Source: Piper betle (Eukaryota; Streptophyta; Magnoliopsida; Piperales; Piperaceae). Taken from it: 64,000 nt of DNA. Made by a program: the position numbers and the translations under genes. Below are positions 35,970 through 47,373 of this stretch, in pieces. Position 1 is the stretch's first letter, and every line of letters begins with the position of its first letter. The notes under the pieces were generated by a model, which did no database searches, was not told the origin of the DNA, and saw only the letters and a program-made list of their open reading frames with translations. The stretch lies in assembly GCA_033002965.1 (NCBI GenBank), contig JAURVB010005931.1, positions 170,473 to 234,472 of the forward strand. Direction: 5' to 3'.

Positions 35970-37507
35970 GTATATATGATATTTGCTTATGCATCCTTGT
36001 ATTAGATAACTATGATATTATTATTATTCATGATTAATTAATATTAACTATTTATTTATTACTTAATTATTTATTAAATTATTATGTATTTATTTATTTA
36101 ATTATTTATATATTTACTAACACGAGTACTCATATATGATATTTACTAGTGTTTTTTTGTGTATTTATATAGTATAATTATATTATTAATTTATAATTAG
36201 AGTATTATTTATCTATTTATCTATGAGTTGAGTTATTTATTTATTTATTAGTCATTTTCTTTATTATGTCTCGATTTGCATTATGAATGTTTAGTTATAG
36301 GTTAGTTTAGCACTAGTTTCTTTATTGTGATGTATTGATGATGTGAGAACACATCACGAGCATGCATCATATAGATATGTCAATATTTTACTTAGCAGTG
36401 GGTTTCGATGTAGGTTTCAAAGTCTAAGCTCGTCGTTGAGGAGACATCACACTTGGAGCTTGGACTACAAGTTCGTTAGAACTCTTCTCAACTTTATCGC
36501 TATAGTGTATTGTGGATTTGACTTTCAGATTGTAGGACATGTTAAGTGGCTATTTTATTAGATCCTACTTAACATGGGCCTTCTAGACGTATTTTACTTT
36601 TGGGATTAATAACCCTCAAGGATGAGATCCCTCGAGTTGTTTTCGAATTAAGATTTACCATAAGTTGCCTTCAGATCTATTATATAAATCCTTTCTTAGG
36701 CCTATATATGATTTTATAGAGTTTTCAGTGAGATGAGAGATGGTAAAATCGACTCGCACGTACCATGAGTGGGTGTACATACCAGTCATAGTAGGCTTTA
36801 GATTAGTAAGAGGGTTGTTTTATTCTCGGGATCATGACAACTTTGTATTTAGAGTTCCTTATACCCGAAGAAATTTGAAGGTTTATGGGTACTATATAGT
36901 ACAACTCATGTCTGGATGGGTAAGAGGATACTAAAGGCAACTAACTAAGAGTACTCAGCCTTCGTGTTTAGGGTCAGGAGATATATGGAGGAAATAATAG
37001 GGCTTAGGATATACTAGTAGCCCCAAGGGATTAGAAAAATACAAAAATGTCGAGAGAGGCATTAGTAGACCAATCAGCTCAGGATGTTAGCGGGTTTACG
37101 ACCCAATGGCTCCCTAGTAGATGCCTTTTAGAAAGTTCAGCAGAAGAAATAAAAATATTTTTCCTCACATAAGAGTTTAGCTCTAATGGCCAGTTTGATA
37201 TATTTATATTTTAGGCCAGTAACATCCATTACTATTTTTTTTTAATATTATGTATGTAAGTCTTGTGTTCCTGAGTCGGCCTGGTGAAAGGACAGATAAA
37301 TGCTAAAAACATTTGAGCTCATTGCAGTTATTTTCTTTTATACTTTTTTTATATTTGATATATTTTAATGCATATTTAGTAATTTCTTCCATTCTTAAGA
37401 CGCTAAGCTAGTTATTTCAATTTATATTATTGATTAAACCTTAACAATTAGTAGCTTAGGGCATGGCTCCTTTAAGTAATTATGCTTGCTAAATTGTAAC
37501 AATTGCT
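35970..37507 (+). mobile_element. Del-type LTR (subfamily A2), right part
   Basis: From the ttatgcatcc/attcttata region onward it follows the intact LTR 41890-43260, including the gagcacaca...gagcatgcat stretch and the tatgtaggtctt...gaggacagataaa stretch. It stops about 45 bases short of the LTR end, near 37500, and passes into repeat R. It is the continuation of the LTR that starts at 25048. Confidence 0.7.
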
Positions 37508-37860
37508 AAGTGACAAATTTGAGGCTTAAAACCCCATATGGCAGTGGAGTGAAGGAAGGATTTTTGTAATTAAGGGCTTCTTTGTAAAATTTTTGTACCT
37601 CAAAGTAGTTATCAATGAAAAATTAAGCATGTGTCATTTTTCTGTGTAAATTTCGTAATTAGTAGTTAATTTAATTATGATATTTTTTAGTGACAAGTGT
37701 GTCTTAGTATAACCCATAACTCTAATATCTGCATCACATAAGCCCTCACTGAGCAAGGTGACAAACCTCATTTTTATTTTCTGAGTTTGTGTAAATGACC
37801 CAACACGTAATACAATTTTTGTTGCAAACCATAAATAAAATTTATAAATCAAACTAAAAT
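37508..37860 (+). repeat. LTR-like repeat R, copy 1, right part
   Basis: Matches 44215-44500, including accccatatggcagtggagtg, cctcaaagtagttatcaatg and agccctcactgagcaaggtg. It continues the R copy interrupted at 25048. Confidence 0.65.
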
Positions 37861-38461
37861 ATATACATGTAATAAAAATTATCAATATAAATTAAAATAT
37901 ATACTGAAAATATATTTAAAATTAAGAAATAAGAGTTTTTGAACCTGGAGCAGGAAACCTTTCTTACCCCTTATCAATTTGAACCATCTAATTCTTAGAA
38001 CTTATCTAACTAAGAAAACACCTTTACTCACTGCCTTCTCACGCAGTGACGGCTGATCTAGTTACCTACGACTATATTTCACTATACGACTAAATATGGT
38101 TGTCTATAGATACCTTGTCAAGGGGTGGCCTAGTCTGGCTGACTTTAGCCAGATTCGCTTGTTCGCGATTATATATGGTCGTGTGGGTGATGATGTCAAG
38201 GTGTTGTGGGCAGTTAAATTTGGCTAAGTGTGGCCAAACTTTACCAATCCAACCAAGTTTGCTTAGTATTAATCAGAGGAAGTGGAAGAAGGGATTATAT
38301 ATGTATATATATATAAGTGATTTAATTTAGGCCATCGATATAATCAAATGATTTATATTATTATCGAGTATAGGTAATGATGACTTTTAAAATTATCACA
38401 TTTTAAAAAGTATTTTTATACTAAAGTTAAGTAATACGACGAGGGTGCTTGTAGCTGGATG
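37861..38461. other. AT-rich intergenic sequence
   Basis: Nothing recognised apart from low-complexity A/T and a short TA tract near 38300. Confidence 0.45.
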
Positions 38462-38469
38462 GTTCTAGT

Positions 38470-39140
38470 TAGGGTTGATCATTTGGTCAGTTTGGATAAA
38501 ATTAAATTGAACTGTTTACCCAATTAACCGAATTGAAGTAATTTGGTTAACCAAACAAAAACTAAATTTTAATAGATAACCAAACCAATTTGGCTTGGTT
38601 TGACTTTAACCAAACTAACAAAAATAATAAATAATGTTTTTTTATCATTAATAGTACTCATTTTTAGCATTTACTTTAATTATTCTTAAATTTTATTTAT
38701 GAAATTAAAAATCATTAGCACACATTTAGAGATAATTACAAACTTATTATAAAAAGTTATATGAATAATATTTTAATTTGGAATATTGTATAATAGGTAA
38801 GCAATATATAATATATTAAACTTCCATCTCAATAAATAAAATAATTTTAATAAATTAAACCAAAATTATAATTTTATAAACCTTTGATACATATTATCGT
38901 GAATATACATGTATAAAGGCACATGTATAATATTGAAGAAAGAAAGTGACGTGAATAAAATTTTTTTATTTATTAGTTTATTTGATTTAATTGATTTCGA
39001 CAAAAAACTGATCTAAATAATTTTAATTGATTTTTAATTTCAGCCAAATTACAACCGAAACAAAATATTACTAATATTACTAAGCTGAACTACGGTAATG
39101 AATTTAGTTTGGTTGGTTTGTTAGACCAAACCAACCCTTA
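38470..39140. mobile_element. hAT-type non-autonomous element
   Basis: The 671-bp segment is flanked by a perfect 8-bp duplication GTTCTAGT (38462-38469 and 39141-39148). Its ends are inverted: left tagggttgatcatttggtc against right, on the other strand, taagggttggtttggtc. The interior is AT-rich with aaccgaa/ggttaacc motifs common in plant hAT derivatives and has no transposase frame. The 8-bp duplication fits the hAT superfamily. Confidence 0.75.
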
Positions 39141-39148
39141 GTTCTAGT

Positions 39149-40104
39149 AAATTGACTTCCAGGGTGGGAAAAACGTCTTTTTGCCAAAGTCCACGTGGAA
39201 TGCCCGTCCCCTCTCAATTAATGTTGTCATTGTCTTATTAGGCGGGTGCCGCGTCCTCGTCTTTCTTTTTAGTCCGCGTCTATAACGCGTGACACGGCCC
39301 TTCCTTTGCCCATCTTTTATTCCCTCATCTGTTACCATGCAAGGACTCAAGGACAAGGCGCTTTATGCTATTTGGGGGATTCACTATTTTAAAATTTAGG
39401 CTAACAATTATTTTTATCTTTTAAAAATAATAAATAATGAATAACAAGGATGAAGTAGGTACAAAGCTGCCGTTTTCTACTGCTCTAAGTGGACATGTTT
39501 TATTATTTAATTTGTACCTAAGCTAACCTCTTCAACGATTTAGTTGTATTTGGCTCAATTAAGATTGAACTTGTGGTCGTTGTTTTATAAATATTTGATT
39601 CAAAATGTGTGGAATGGAAAGCAAACTGTAATTAAAGTTTGAGCAGATAAATGCTGAGGCTAATTTGGCTTTCAAGTTTGCAGTCAATGCATTCAAACTT
39701 AATAAAATGTTCAATTTCATTTAACATATTTACTTAATATATCAGATTCTCATATCCTACTTATTATTAGAGTCCTATATAATTTCACAAATGTTTTTTT
39801 TATAAATTATTTAGGATAAGAGATGAATATAAACATATTAAAGCCTAAACAACTTAGTAGGGCTCGCTTGAAAATTATTGAATTAATATTTATTAATTAC
39901 GAATATTTAAAATTAGTTTTTGGCCTATTCGAATTTAACTTGTAAAAATAAAATCTCATATCAAACTTCACTGAACAAATTCAAAAATAAACTGAATACC
40001 CCTATTTTAATTTAGCTCATAAAAATAAAATCTCATGTAAAACTTCACTGAACAAATTCAAAACTAAACTGAATACAAACAAAGTGATATTCAATTAGTT
40101 GTAT
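39149..40104. other. AT-rich intergenic sequence
   Basis: No gene seen. A patch around 39960-40080 holds a short direct repeat (aaataaaatctcat, then acttcactgaacaaattc) about 65 bases apart. Confidence 0.4.
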
Positions 40105-40237
40105 GATAATGGTTCAACATAAAAATCATGTCAAGGCAAAATAAAATCAATTGAATTTAATAAATCTATAATTGGTGATTTATAAAGGAACAACCCTTGA
40201 TAGTTATTTTAATATTGTCGAGCATTGAGAGATAACC
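40105..40237 (+). repeat. LTR-like repeat R, copy 2, left part
   Basis: Matches 53425-53558 (ggttcaac, atgtcaa, gttgatttat, ttgagagataacc). It ends exactly at the solo LTR and resumes at 43307 after the duplicated TAACC. Confidence 0.75.
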
Positions 40238-43200
40238 TGTAAAACCCAACTTTGGGTAAGCGTTTTACCCGCTTGTAGTTTGCCTTATTTGAACTAGTCT
40301 TGAGTCAGTTCGAGCAAGCTCGAGCCAGGATAATTTTAAGAATATGAGAATGAGGCCCAGATAGCCATATGAGTTTGTTATGAAGGCTGAGTATGCCTGA
40401 CATGTATATGATAGTTTTAGTTATGATATAGTAGGGTATGAGTTATCAACGTATACATGAGGTATATATATGATTTTTATGAGTTAGCTAGGATTTTAGG
40501 CATATATCTGGTCATTGCGGTATTTAGTATCCGTTTGGGATTTTCTCGGTATTTAATTTGCATGCAGCATAGGAATTTCGGATCACTGGACATTACCCCT
40601 ATGGGCCTAGCTTGAATGTGTTCAGGGTTCGAGACCCATTTAGCCTTCTTGTCTTTATTCCTGCCTATAGAGTCATTTTTGGGACTCGTGTCAGTTTTAA
40701 CTTTGGACAGTCTTGACCTGAGCTTTCCGTTCATATGTATATTGCATATACCTATAGGTGGGTCCTACTAGACCATAAGTTATGAGACGTTTAACTCGTG
40801 CCACATGGCAAGATCTGAGCCATCCATGTCAACCATAGTTTTCTCCCATTTATATTTCAAACATTTCCATTGATTTTCAGAGTTACCCCCTAGCGCTGCC
40901 ACCACTTTGGGTCACCGTTAGCGAGACCATGTCCCTCCTCCAGCCACCGGATTGGTACGACCGTGACCACCTCTCGGCCGGCCATCTGTCTGTACCCATC
41001 ATCGTCACTGGCAATAGTGTGTTTCTAGTCGATTTTTGTAGTCAACGCCACTCGATCGAGCCATTTTTTGGCACCGATTTCCTCCAGCGAAGCCAACACC
41101 TCAACAGCTTCCTCTCTCAGAGATGTTCATTTTGAGACCACCAACGACCACTGTCACGGCCACGATCACCGCCAACAATGTCGCCGCACCCGATGCCGAT
41201 ACCTCCCCTTCCACACCGATTTCCGGCCAGCCACCGGTTAGACTCCGCCAACCACCACCACCAACATGATCCTTGTCACATGGGTCATCGATCCCGACTA
41301 GCGGCGACCCCAGCCGCGGCGCCGTTAGCGTTTTCCAGTGAGGGACAACGCCGCTCCCATGAATGGCTGGTTTAGCCGCATCACGCTCTCCTGCCCACGT
41401 TCGCTTCCACGTCTGCCTGCCTGATCTTCTTCACCAGCCCTCCAGCCCATGTCCAAGTTCGCCCGTTTAGTTTTGGTACATCAAGCCAACCCAGCCCATT
41501 TTCCAATTAACCCAAACCGGGTTGTTTTATCCCATTCGATTCGGTTTAGTTCAGCTCGATTCAATCCGATTTAGCTCATTTTCGGACCGTTTTCGTTCGT
41601 TCTTGCACAGTTATCAGTAATTCGAGAACCTCTATGTTAGTTGTGATGCATATTCACATAATTTAGCATGATTGGATATTATGATTATTTTTCTTTATTT
41701 ATAGTTTTATTTATTTATTTATTTTTATTTATATGTTTATCATATATGATGAATGTTTACATGATTATTTGTTATTATTAATATTATATTTACTTATGAA
41801 TATTAGTCTTATTATATTTACTAAATTGTGTGTATATATATATATATTTATTTGTTCGTTATGTGCATGTTATTATTTATTTGTATTTAATTATGCATTC
41901 TTATATTGTATGACTATGATATTATTAAGATTCATGATTAATGAGTATTAACTATTTGTTTATTTATGTATTTATTTATTTATTGAATTATTATATATAT
42001 GTATATATATATTTATATATATGTTTACTAACACTAGTATATATTGATATTTACTCTTGTTTACCTGTCTATTTATATAGTATAATTATATTATTATTTT
42101 CCGATTAGAGTATTGATCATGTTTATGTAGTTATTATTTTTCTGATTATCTATGAGTGCATTTTCTTGTTTATTTATTTATTATTATTATGTCTCAATTT
42201 TTGTGTCACATATTTAGTTATAGGTTTGTTAGCACTGCTTTCTTTATTATGATGTTTTAATTATATGAGCACACACTATGAGCATGCATTATATAGAGAT
42301 ATTAATAGTTTACTTAGTAGTGGGTTCCGATGTAGGTTTCGGAGTTCGAGCTTGTCGTAGATGTGCAGATATACTTGGAGCTTGGACCACAGTTCCATAG
42401 GACTCTCCCTTTCTGCTTGACTCCTTGCATGTCGAGTTTAATCGTGTTTTACATGTAGGACAACACCAGAGGCATTTTATTGCATCCCTTCGATGTCAAG
42501 CTATTTAGCTGTGTTTTCTATGCATGTTTAATAAAACTACAAGGATGATATCCCTTGTTGGTTTTTGAAGTGAAGGTCCAGAAATATATGATATAAGCCT
42601 CTTCCCTAAACCTATTATATAAGTATGCGCATTTTTTTATTTCATGAATAAGAGAATGAGTGATACAGAGATATGTATGGACCACACTAGTACTTCTTTA
42701 AACCTTAGTGCAATGTATGAGGGTAATACGTAATGTAGCACATTTCTAGAATTTGTAGCACTAACTTAATCATTCCTTTTGCCACTTGAGTACTGTGGCA
42801 GGTGTAATATGGAGGATGTGAGAGCGTAATAGTTGTATGTATGAATATGAATATGAATATTAGCCATGCATGTGAGCCGACACTTGTTTAAGTATGTTTG
42901 TTTCCCGCCCAGTATGAAGTAATTTTGAAGTTTCATAAGTTTTCGTGGGTAATGGAATACTCATTTGCCAGTTTGTACTAGTTATTTTTCAGACTAGTAA
43001 CATTCATTACTGACGTTTTTCATATTATATATGTAGGTCTTCAAATCCTTAGTCGACTTTGGTGGGAGGACAGATAAACGTTATACGCACTTGAGCTCAG
43101 CGCAGTTATTTACTTTCTTACTTTCATTTATATTTGATGTGTTTTGACGTGTATTTAATAATGTCTTCCATTCTCATGACACCAAGAAAGTTGTTTTGAT

Positions 43201-43306
43201 CTATTTTATCGATTGAGTCTTACCGACCAATAACTTTAAACATGATTCTACTCGATTGTAACATTTCTAATTCGGTTCTTAGGTGAACCGAAATTGGGGT
43301 GTTACA
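40238..43306 (+). mobile_element. Solo LTR, Del-type (subfamily A2), complete
   Basis: The block is 3069 bp, begins tgtaaaacccaac and ends aaattggggtgttaca, and is flanked by perfect TAACC duplicates (40233-40237 and 43307-43311). The uninterrupted paralog of its target is visible at 53555-53570 (agagataacccatatcaatc), proving the borders. There is no internal region. A GC-rich segment lies at 40880-41420, followed by AT-rich sequence with TA tracts. Confidence 0.9.
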
Positions 43307-44530
43307 TAACCCATATGGATCAAACTTAAAAGAATGAAGTCTTGAATGAGAAAAGTTGGAAATATAGGTGGACGTTGGAGCAATCTTGGATAAGTCAAAT
43401 TATTTACAGATTTGTCATTTGACACGACTAATTTCCAATTATTTACAGATTTGCTATTATACACAACCAACTTGAATTATTTGAGATTTTTTTAAAAAAT
43501 TAGATAAAATCAAAATAAAAATTTTAATACAACCAAAAATCTTTCCAAAAGTCGGATTTGCAAATAGAAATGTCAAACATAAAAGAATATTCTTGGGCAT
43601 TTCTAGTCATTAGCCATACCTTATCTTTTATATAAATAAAACTCTCATTTTCATTTTTTAATCACATACTGGAGGCTCTCAAAGAGGTGAAACCAAAAAT
43701 TGGTAGACTTTGGGAGAAAATTCAAATAAAATATGTCCATCGAATCATCAGTGTATATTTTATGCTAGTTAAGCCAAGAGGCTAGCCTAGTTTGGTTGAG
43801 TCCATGTGCTCGCCCGGCTCAGTCGAGCCCCTTTGCTAGCCTAGTTTGGTTGAGTCCATATGCTCGCCCAGCTTGGTCCAACCCCTTTGCTAGCCTAGTC
43901 TGGTTGAGTCCATATGCTTGCCCAGCTTGGTTCAACCCCTTTGCTAGCCTAATCTGGTTCAGTCCATGTGCTTGCCCAGCTAGTTCAGTCTCCTTGCTAG
44001 CCTAGTCTTGTTGAGTCCATATGATCACTTGACGATTTAGTCCCCTTGCTAGCTTAGTGAGGTTGAGTCTATACGCTCGCCCGACTCAGTTCAACCCACT
44101 TGCTAGTTGGGTTGAGTCCATGTGATCACTTGAATTAGTTCAATTGGTTCGTTCATTTGGCCCAGTCGAGTCATAGAATTGCTTCACCTTGTTGAGTTGA
44201 ATTGCTGATTCAAGGCTACCTCATATTGCAATGGAGTGAGGGAAAGATTTTTTGTAATTGAAGGTTTCTTCGTAACTTTTATACCTCAAGGTACTTATCA
44301 ATGAAAAGTTGAACTTGGGTTATATTTCTATACAAATTTCTTACTTAGTAGTTAATTTAATTATGATTTTTTAGTGACAAGCGAGCCTTGGTGTAACGCT
44401 GAACTTAACATTTGCATCGAATAAGCCCTCAATGAGTAAGGTAGCCATTTTCGTTTTCCGAGTTTGTAGAAAAGGTCAAACACGTACCACAATTTTGTGC
44501 AAATATCTAGCAACTCAACTGGGGACCTGC
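43307..44530 (+). repeat. LTR-like repeat R, copy 2, right part
   Basis: Continues the R copy cut by the solo LTR. It contains a TATA-like tatataaataaaac near 43630 with the matching leader, a 54-bp minisatellite and the tail shared with 37508-37860. The LTR nature is inferred from the TATA layout. Confidence 0.65.
43781..44115 (+). repeat. 54-bp minisatellite inside repeat R
   Basis: Units starting gctagcctagt begin at 43781, 43835, 43889, 43943, 43996 and 44048, spacing 54, 54, 54, 53 and 52. Because 54 is divisible by three, one frame yields an 18-residue peptide repeat (SPYARPAWSNPFASLVWL style). This is most likely a by-product. Confidence 0.9.
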
Positions 44531-44641
44531 TTAAAATGTTGCAGTGTCACTAAAAATATTAATATTTTTTTAACTACGGGTCAAATTGCTAGAACTATGG
44601 CTACATGGCCATTAAATTTCTCCGAAGATTACTTATAGGAA

Positions 44642-45259
44642 GATCTTTTTCAACATTGCAGGCTTTGACCATTATGTTGATCTCCATGATAGTGGCGAAC
44701 TCATCATAAATTTAATTTGTCAAAATGAAGAATATATGAAAAGGTTTGAAGTTATTGTGAGACAACAAAAGACAACTCCTCTAATGAGAGAGCATTTGTA
44801 TTGTTGTAGTAAACTTCAAGAGATTGTACATTTTCTTGATTATTCAAGTAAAGTAACTTATGCTCTTGCCCTAAAACCCTAAAAACAAAGTGCAAAAGAT
44901 TTCCAGTTAACCAAAACAAAAACCCCTGAGCAAGGAGTACAACATGAGGAAGTAAAACAAACACTTCCTCTACCCTCTTTTGAAACAATGCCTTCGAAAA
45001 CAAATCCAATGTCTATCAACAAGCATATGGAAGCTAAACAAATGCTTTCAGCTCCACCAATTAGTTTATCAATTGCACCTCAACCACTTACTTTATCAAT
45101 TGCTCCTTAGGAAACAAACCTGAGAGAAATTTGTGGACTTACATCAAAAAATGATACTGGCATTAATTCTTTTGGACAAACAATTATTCTACTTCAAGAG
45201 AAATGCTTGATCGCAACAATGACATCTTTGTCGGCAAATCACCGGCATGAATTCTTTTA
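44642..45259 (+). pseudogene. Decayed coding-like stretch, family unknown
   Basis: One plus frame stays open across about 206 codons with only two internal stops, near 44881 and 45108, in AT-rich DNA where stops should be frequent. It reads IFFNIAGFDHYVDLHDSG at the start, then a charged helical part, then a P/S/I-rich part with the repeated phrases ISLSIAP and LTLSIAP. The end is HRHEFF before a stop. I do not recognise it. It follows repeat R directly, so it may be the internal part of the R retroelement or a captured exon. Confidence 0.35.
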
Positions 45260-46182
45260 ATAGCTCTTTGGTAGATCTCAACTCAATGACTTCAAGTAGT
45301 TTGTCACCAATTCATTTTAAAATACACTCTTGGAGGGCTCCACCCAAACTAGCACAATCATCATCATTATTTGTGGAAAAATCTTGTTGTCTACAGACTC
45401 CTAAGCTATCCGTTTGGCCTAAACATGCATTGAAAGTACTTTGTTTTTACCTCAATTTTCTCCCATCACCAAGTTTCATAAGGGTGTCCATCTCATTCCT
45501 TTTATTCTCTTGTCAATAATATTGAATCAAATTCTTGTCATGTCAATGATGATAACGAGAGTTCTGAGATGATTAGTAGCATATTCAACATCAAATATGG
45601 CTCAAGTCCTCTCACTTGTTCATATCCTAACAAGGTATGTATAAATAAGCAAGAAATGCATTTTTTATCATCGAATTTATTGATTGTAACAAAATTTTCA
45701 TCCTCTATATCATTCTCTTATATATACGATCATTTTTATACTCTTGCTGAAAGTAAGCGTCAACATATCATTTTTAACACTTACTACTTCTTCTCAGAAG
45801 GTTTGGAGCATTAATGATGGGATATAAAACCCCAAAAATAACTAGTTTATTTTATTTAAAGTTTTGTAAATCTTAGAATGAGTCTTAAATATTATCTAAT
45901 TAAATTATTGTCATCCAAATCTTGCTTAGTTAATTCTTATTAAAAAGATAAGAATAATAAAAAAATTAAATATAAAATAATAAATAAATAAATTATTAAT
46001 CCTATTAGATCAAACAAGTGGGTGTTATGGGTGGTTAAAGTTTAACCGGTGTGGCTAGCCATTTTGGTTATCAGGTAGTGGAGTTTTTGTGAAGATTGGG
46101 TAGACTACGTGATTGTTAGGCATGAGAGGATGTGGGGAGATTTTAAGGGAGTTAGGCACTAGGCACGTTATAAATGGGGGTG
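45260..46182. other. Intergenic sequence
   Basis: Short open frames occur (45247-45519, 45569-45814) but lack recognisable domains. They could be shifted continuations of the preceding decayed frame. Confidence 0.35.
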
Positions 46183-47373
46183 TGTTAAGTGTTTAAAGTA
46201 TACAATATTTACCCATGTTTTTAATATGATTTTATACTTCTCGGGTATAAACATTATTAATTAGGTGATAGTTCTCATTTTACTTTAGTTAATTAATATT
46301 TAATGAGATATGCTTAATTTTAGAGTTTTAATGCAAAAAAAGACAACTTAAGATTTGGAATTGAAAAATCATGGTCACCCAATGGTTACTATAAGGAGTT
46401 CACAAAGCTTGACGAGGATGGATGTACATTGTTTTAGCTGTATTTCAGTATCTCGAGGAGTTAGAAATTTGAATGGACATCATAATCAATTTGAATACAT
46501 TGATTTGTAAGAAACCTCTTTCAATTCATGTATCTTGTGACCATCTCATCTTTTATATAAAGTGGTGGTCATTTGTTGTTGAGCATATCTCATTTTTTAG
46601 CTTTGAAGTGTAGTAAAAGAAGTAGTTTTAGTTTTTGACTTCTTCTCTTTTCATAATAAAAAGTACTTTCTTCTTTGTATTGTTTTATATTTTTATTATG
46701 GAGTAATATTTTATTTCGTTCTAAAGAAGAATAGAACATAACATGATTTAATTAAATTCATTTCAACCTCCTACTCTTTTTATTCAATTGGATTGTTTGA
46801 ATTACCATGTTTTTAATGCTAAGAATAGATTGATTGCCTATATCTTAGGTCATGAGGTTTAATTAGATTTTGGGAGAAATTAATTAGATTAGTCATTGAT
46901 AATTCATCATACGACGAGTCTTTTGACTTGTTTGTCGTTGAAATCGGGAGATACACAATACCGTATGCAATTGTAAGGCAATTCTTAATGCATTATTTTG
47001 TTGATTAATCAATTATCACCGGGAGGTAGAACTTAAGACAAAATAATAGAAGCATGAAGGAGCGGGAGCCACCATGTCATATAATTATCCTATATCAACA
47101 ATCTGAGGGAATAAGAGATAAGAGGAAGATTTGATGAAGATTAAATTGATGTTAAGGGAAATTCGACTCTAGAACAAATTTTATCATTTTAACTTCGTTT
47201 TTAATTTAAAGTTATTATTTAGATTTAGTTAAGTCAATTATTTTTTTTGTTCTTCATTTTATTTTCTTTAATTAATTATAGGAAATTTATCTCTGTGGGA
47301 CGATACTTGAATTTATTATTATACTACTTGGTTCGACTATGTATACTTGCTTGATATTGAAATTATTCAAACA
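46183..47373 (+). mobile_element. LTR of family B, copy 1
   Basis: A 1.19-kb block begins tgttaagtgttt and ends attcaaaca. It is paired along its whole length with 49480-50634 and contains a TATA-like tttatataaagtggtgg near 46553. The end region (ctgtgggacgatac...gtatacttgc) looks like the U5 of non-chromoviral Ty3/gypsy LTRs. The flanks (GGGTG and CTATA) do not match, so it is not a clean solo LTR. Confidence 0.65.

Noticed and set aside
43781..44115. CRISPR-like array
   Set aside because: The whole 54-bp unit repeats with no unique spacers, in a plant genome. It is a minisatellite.
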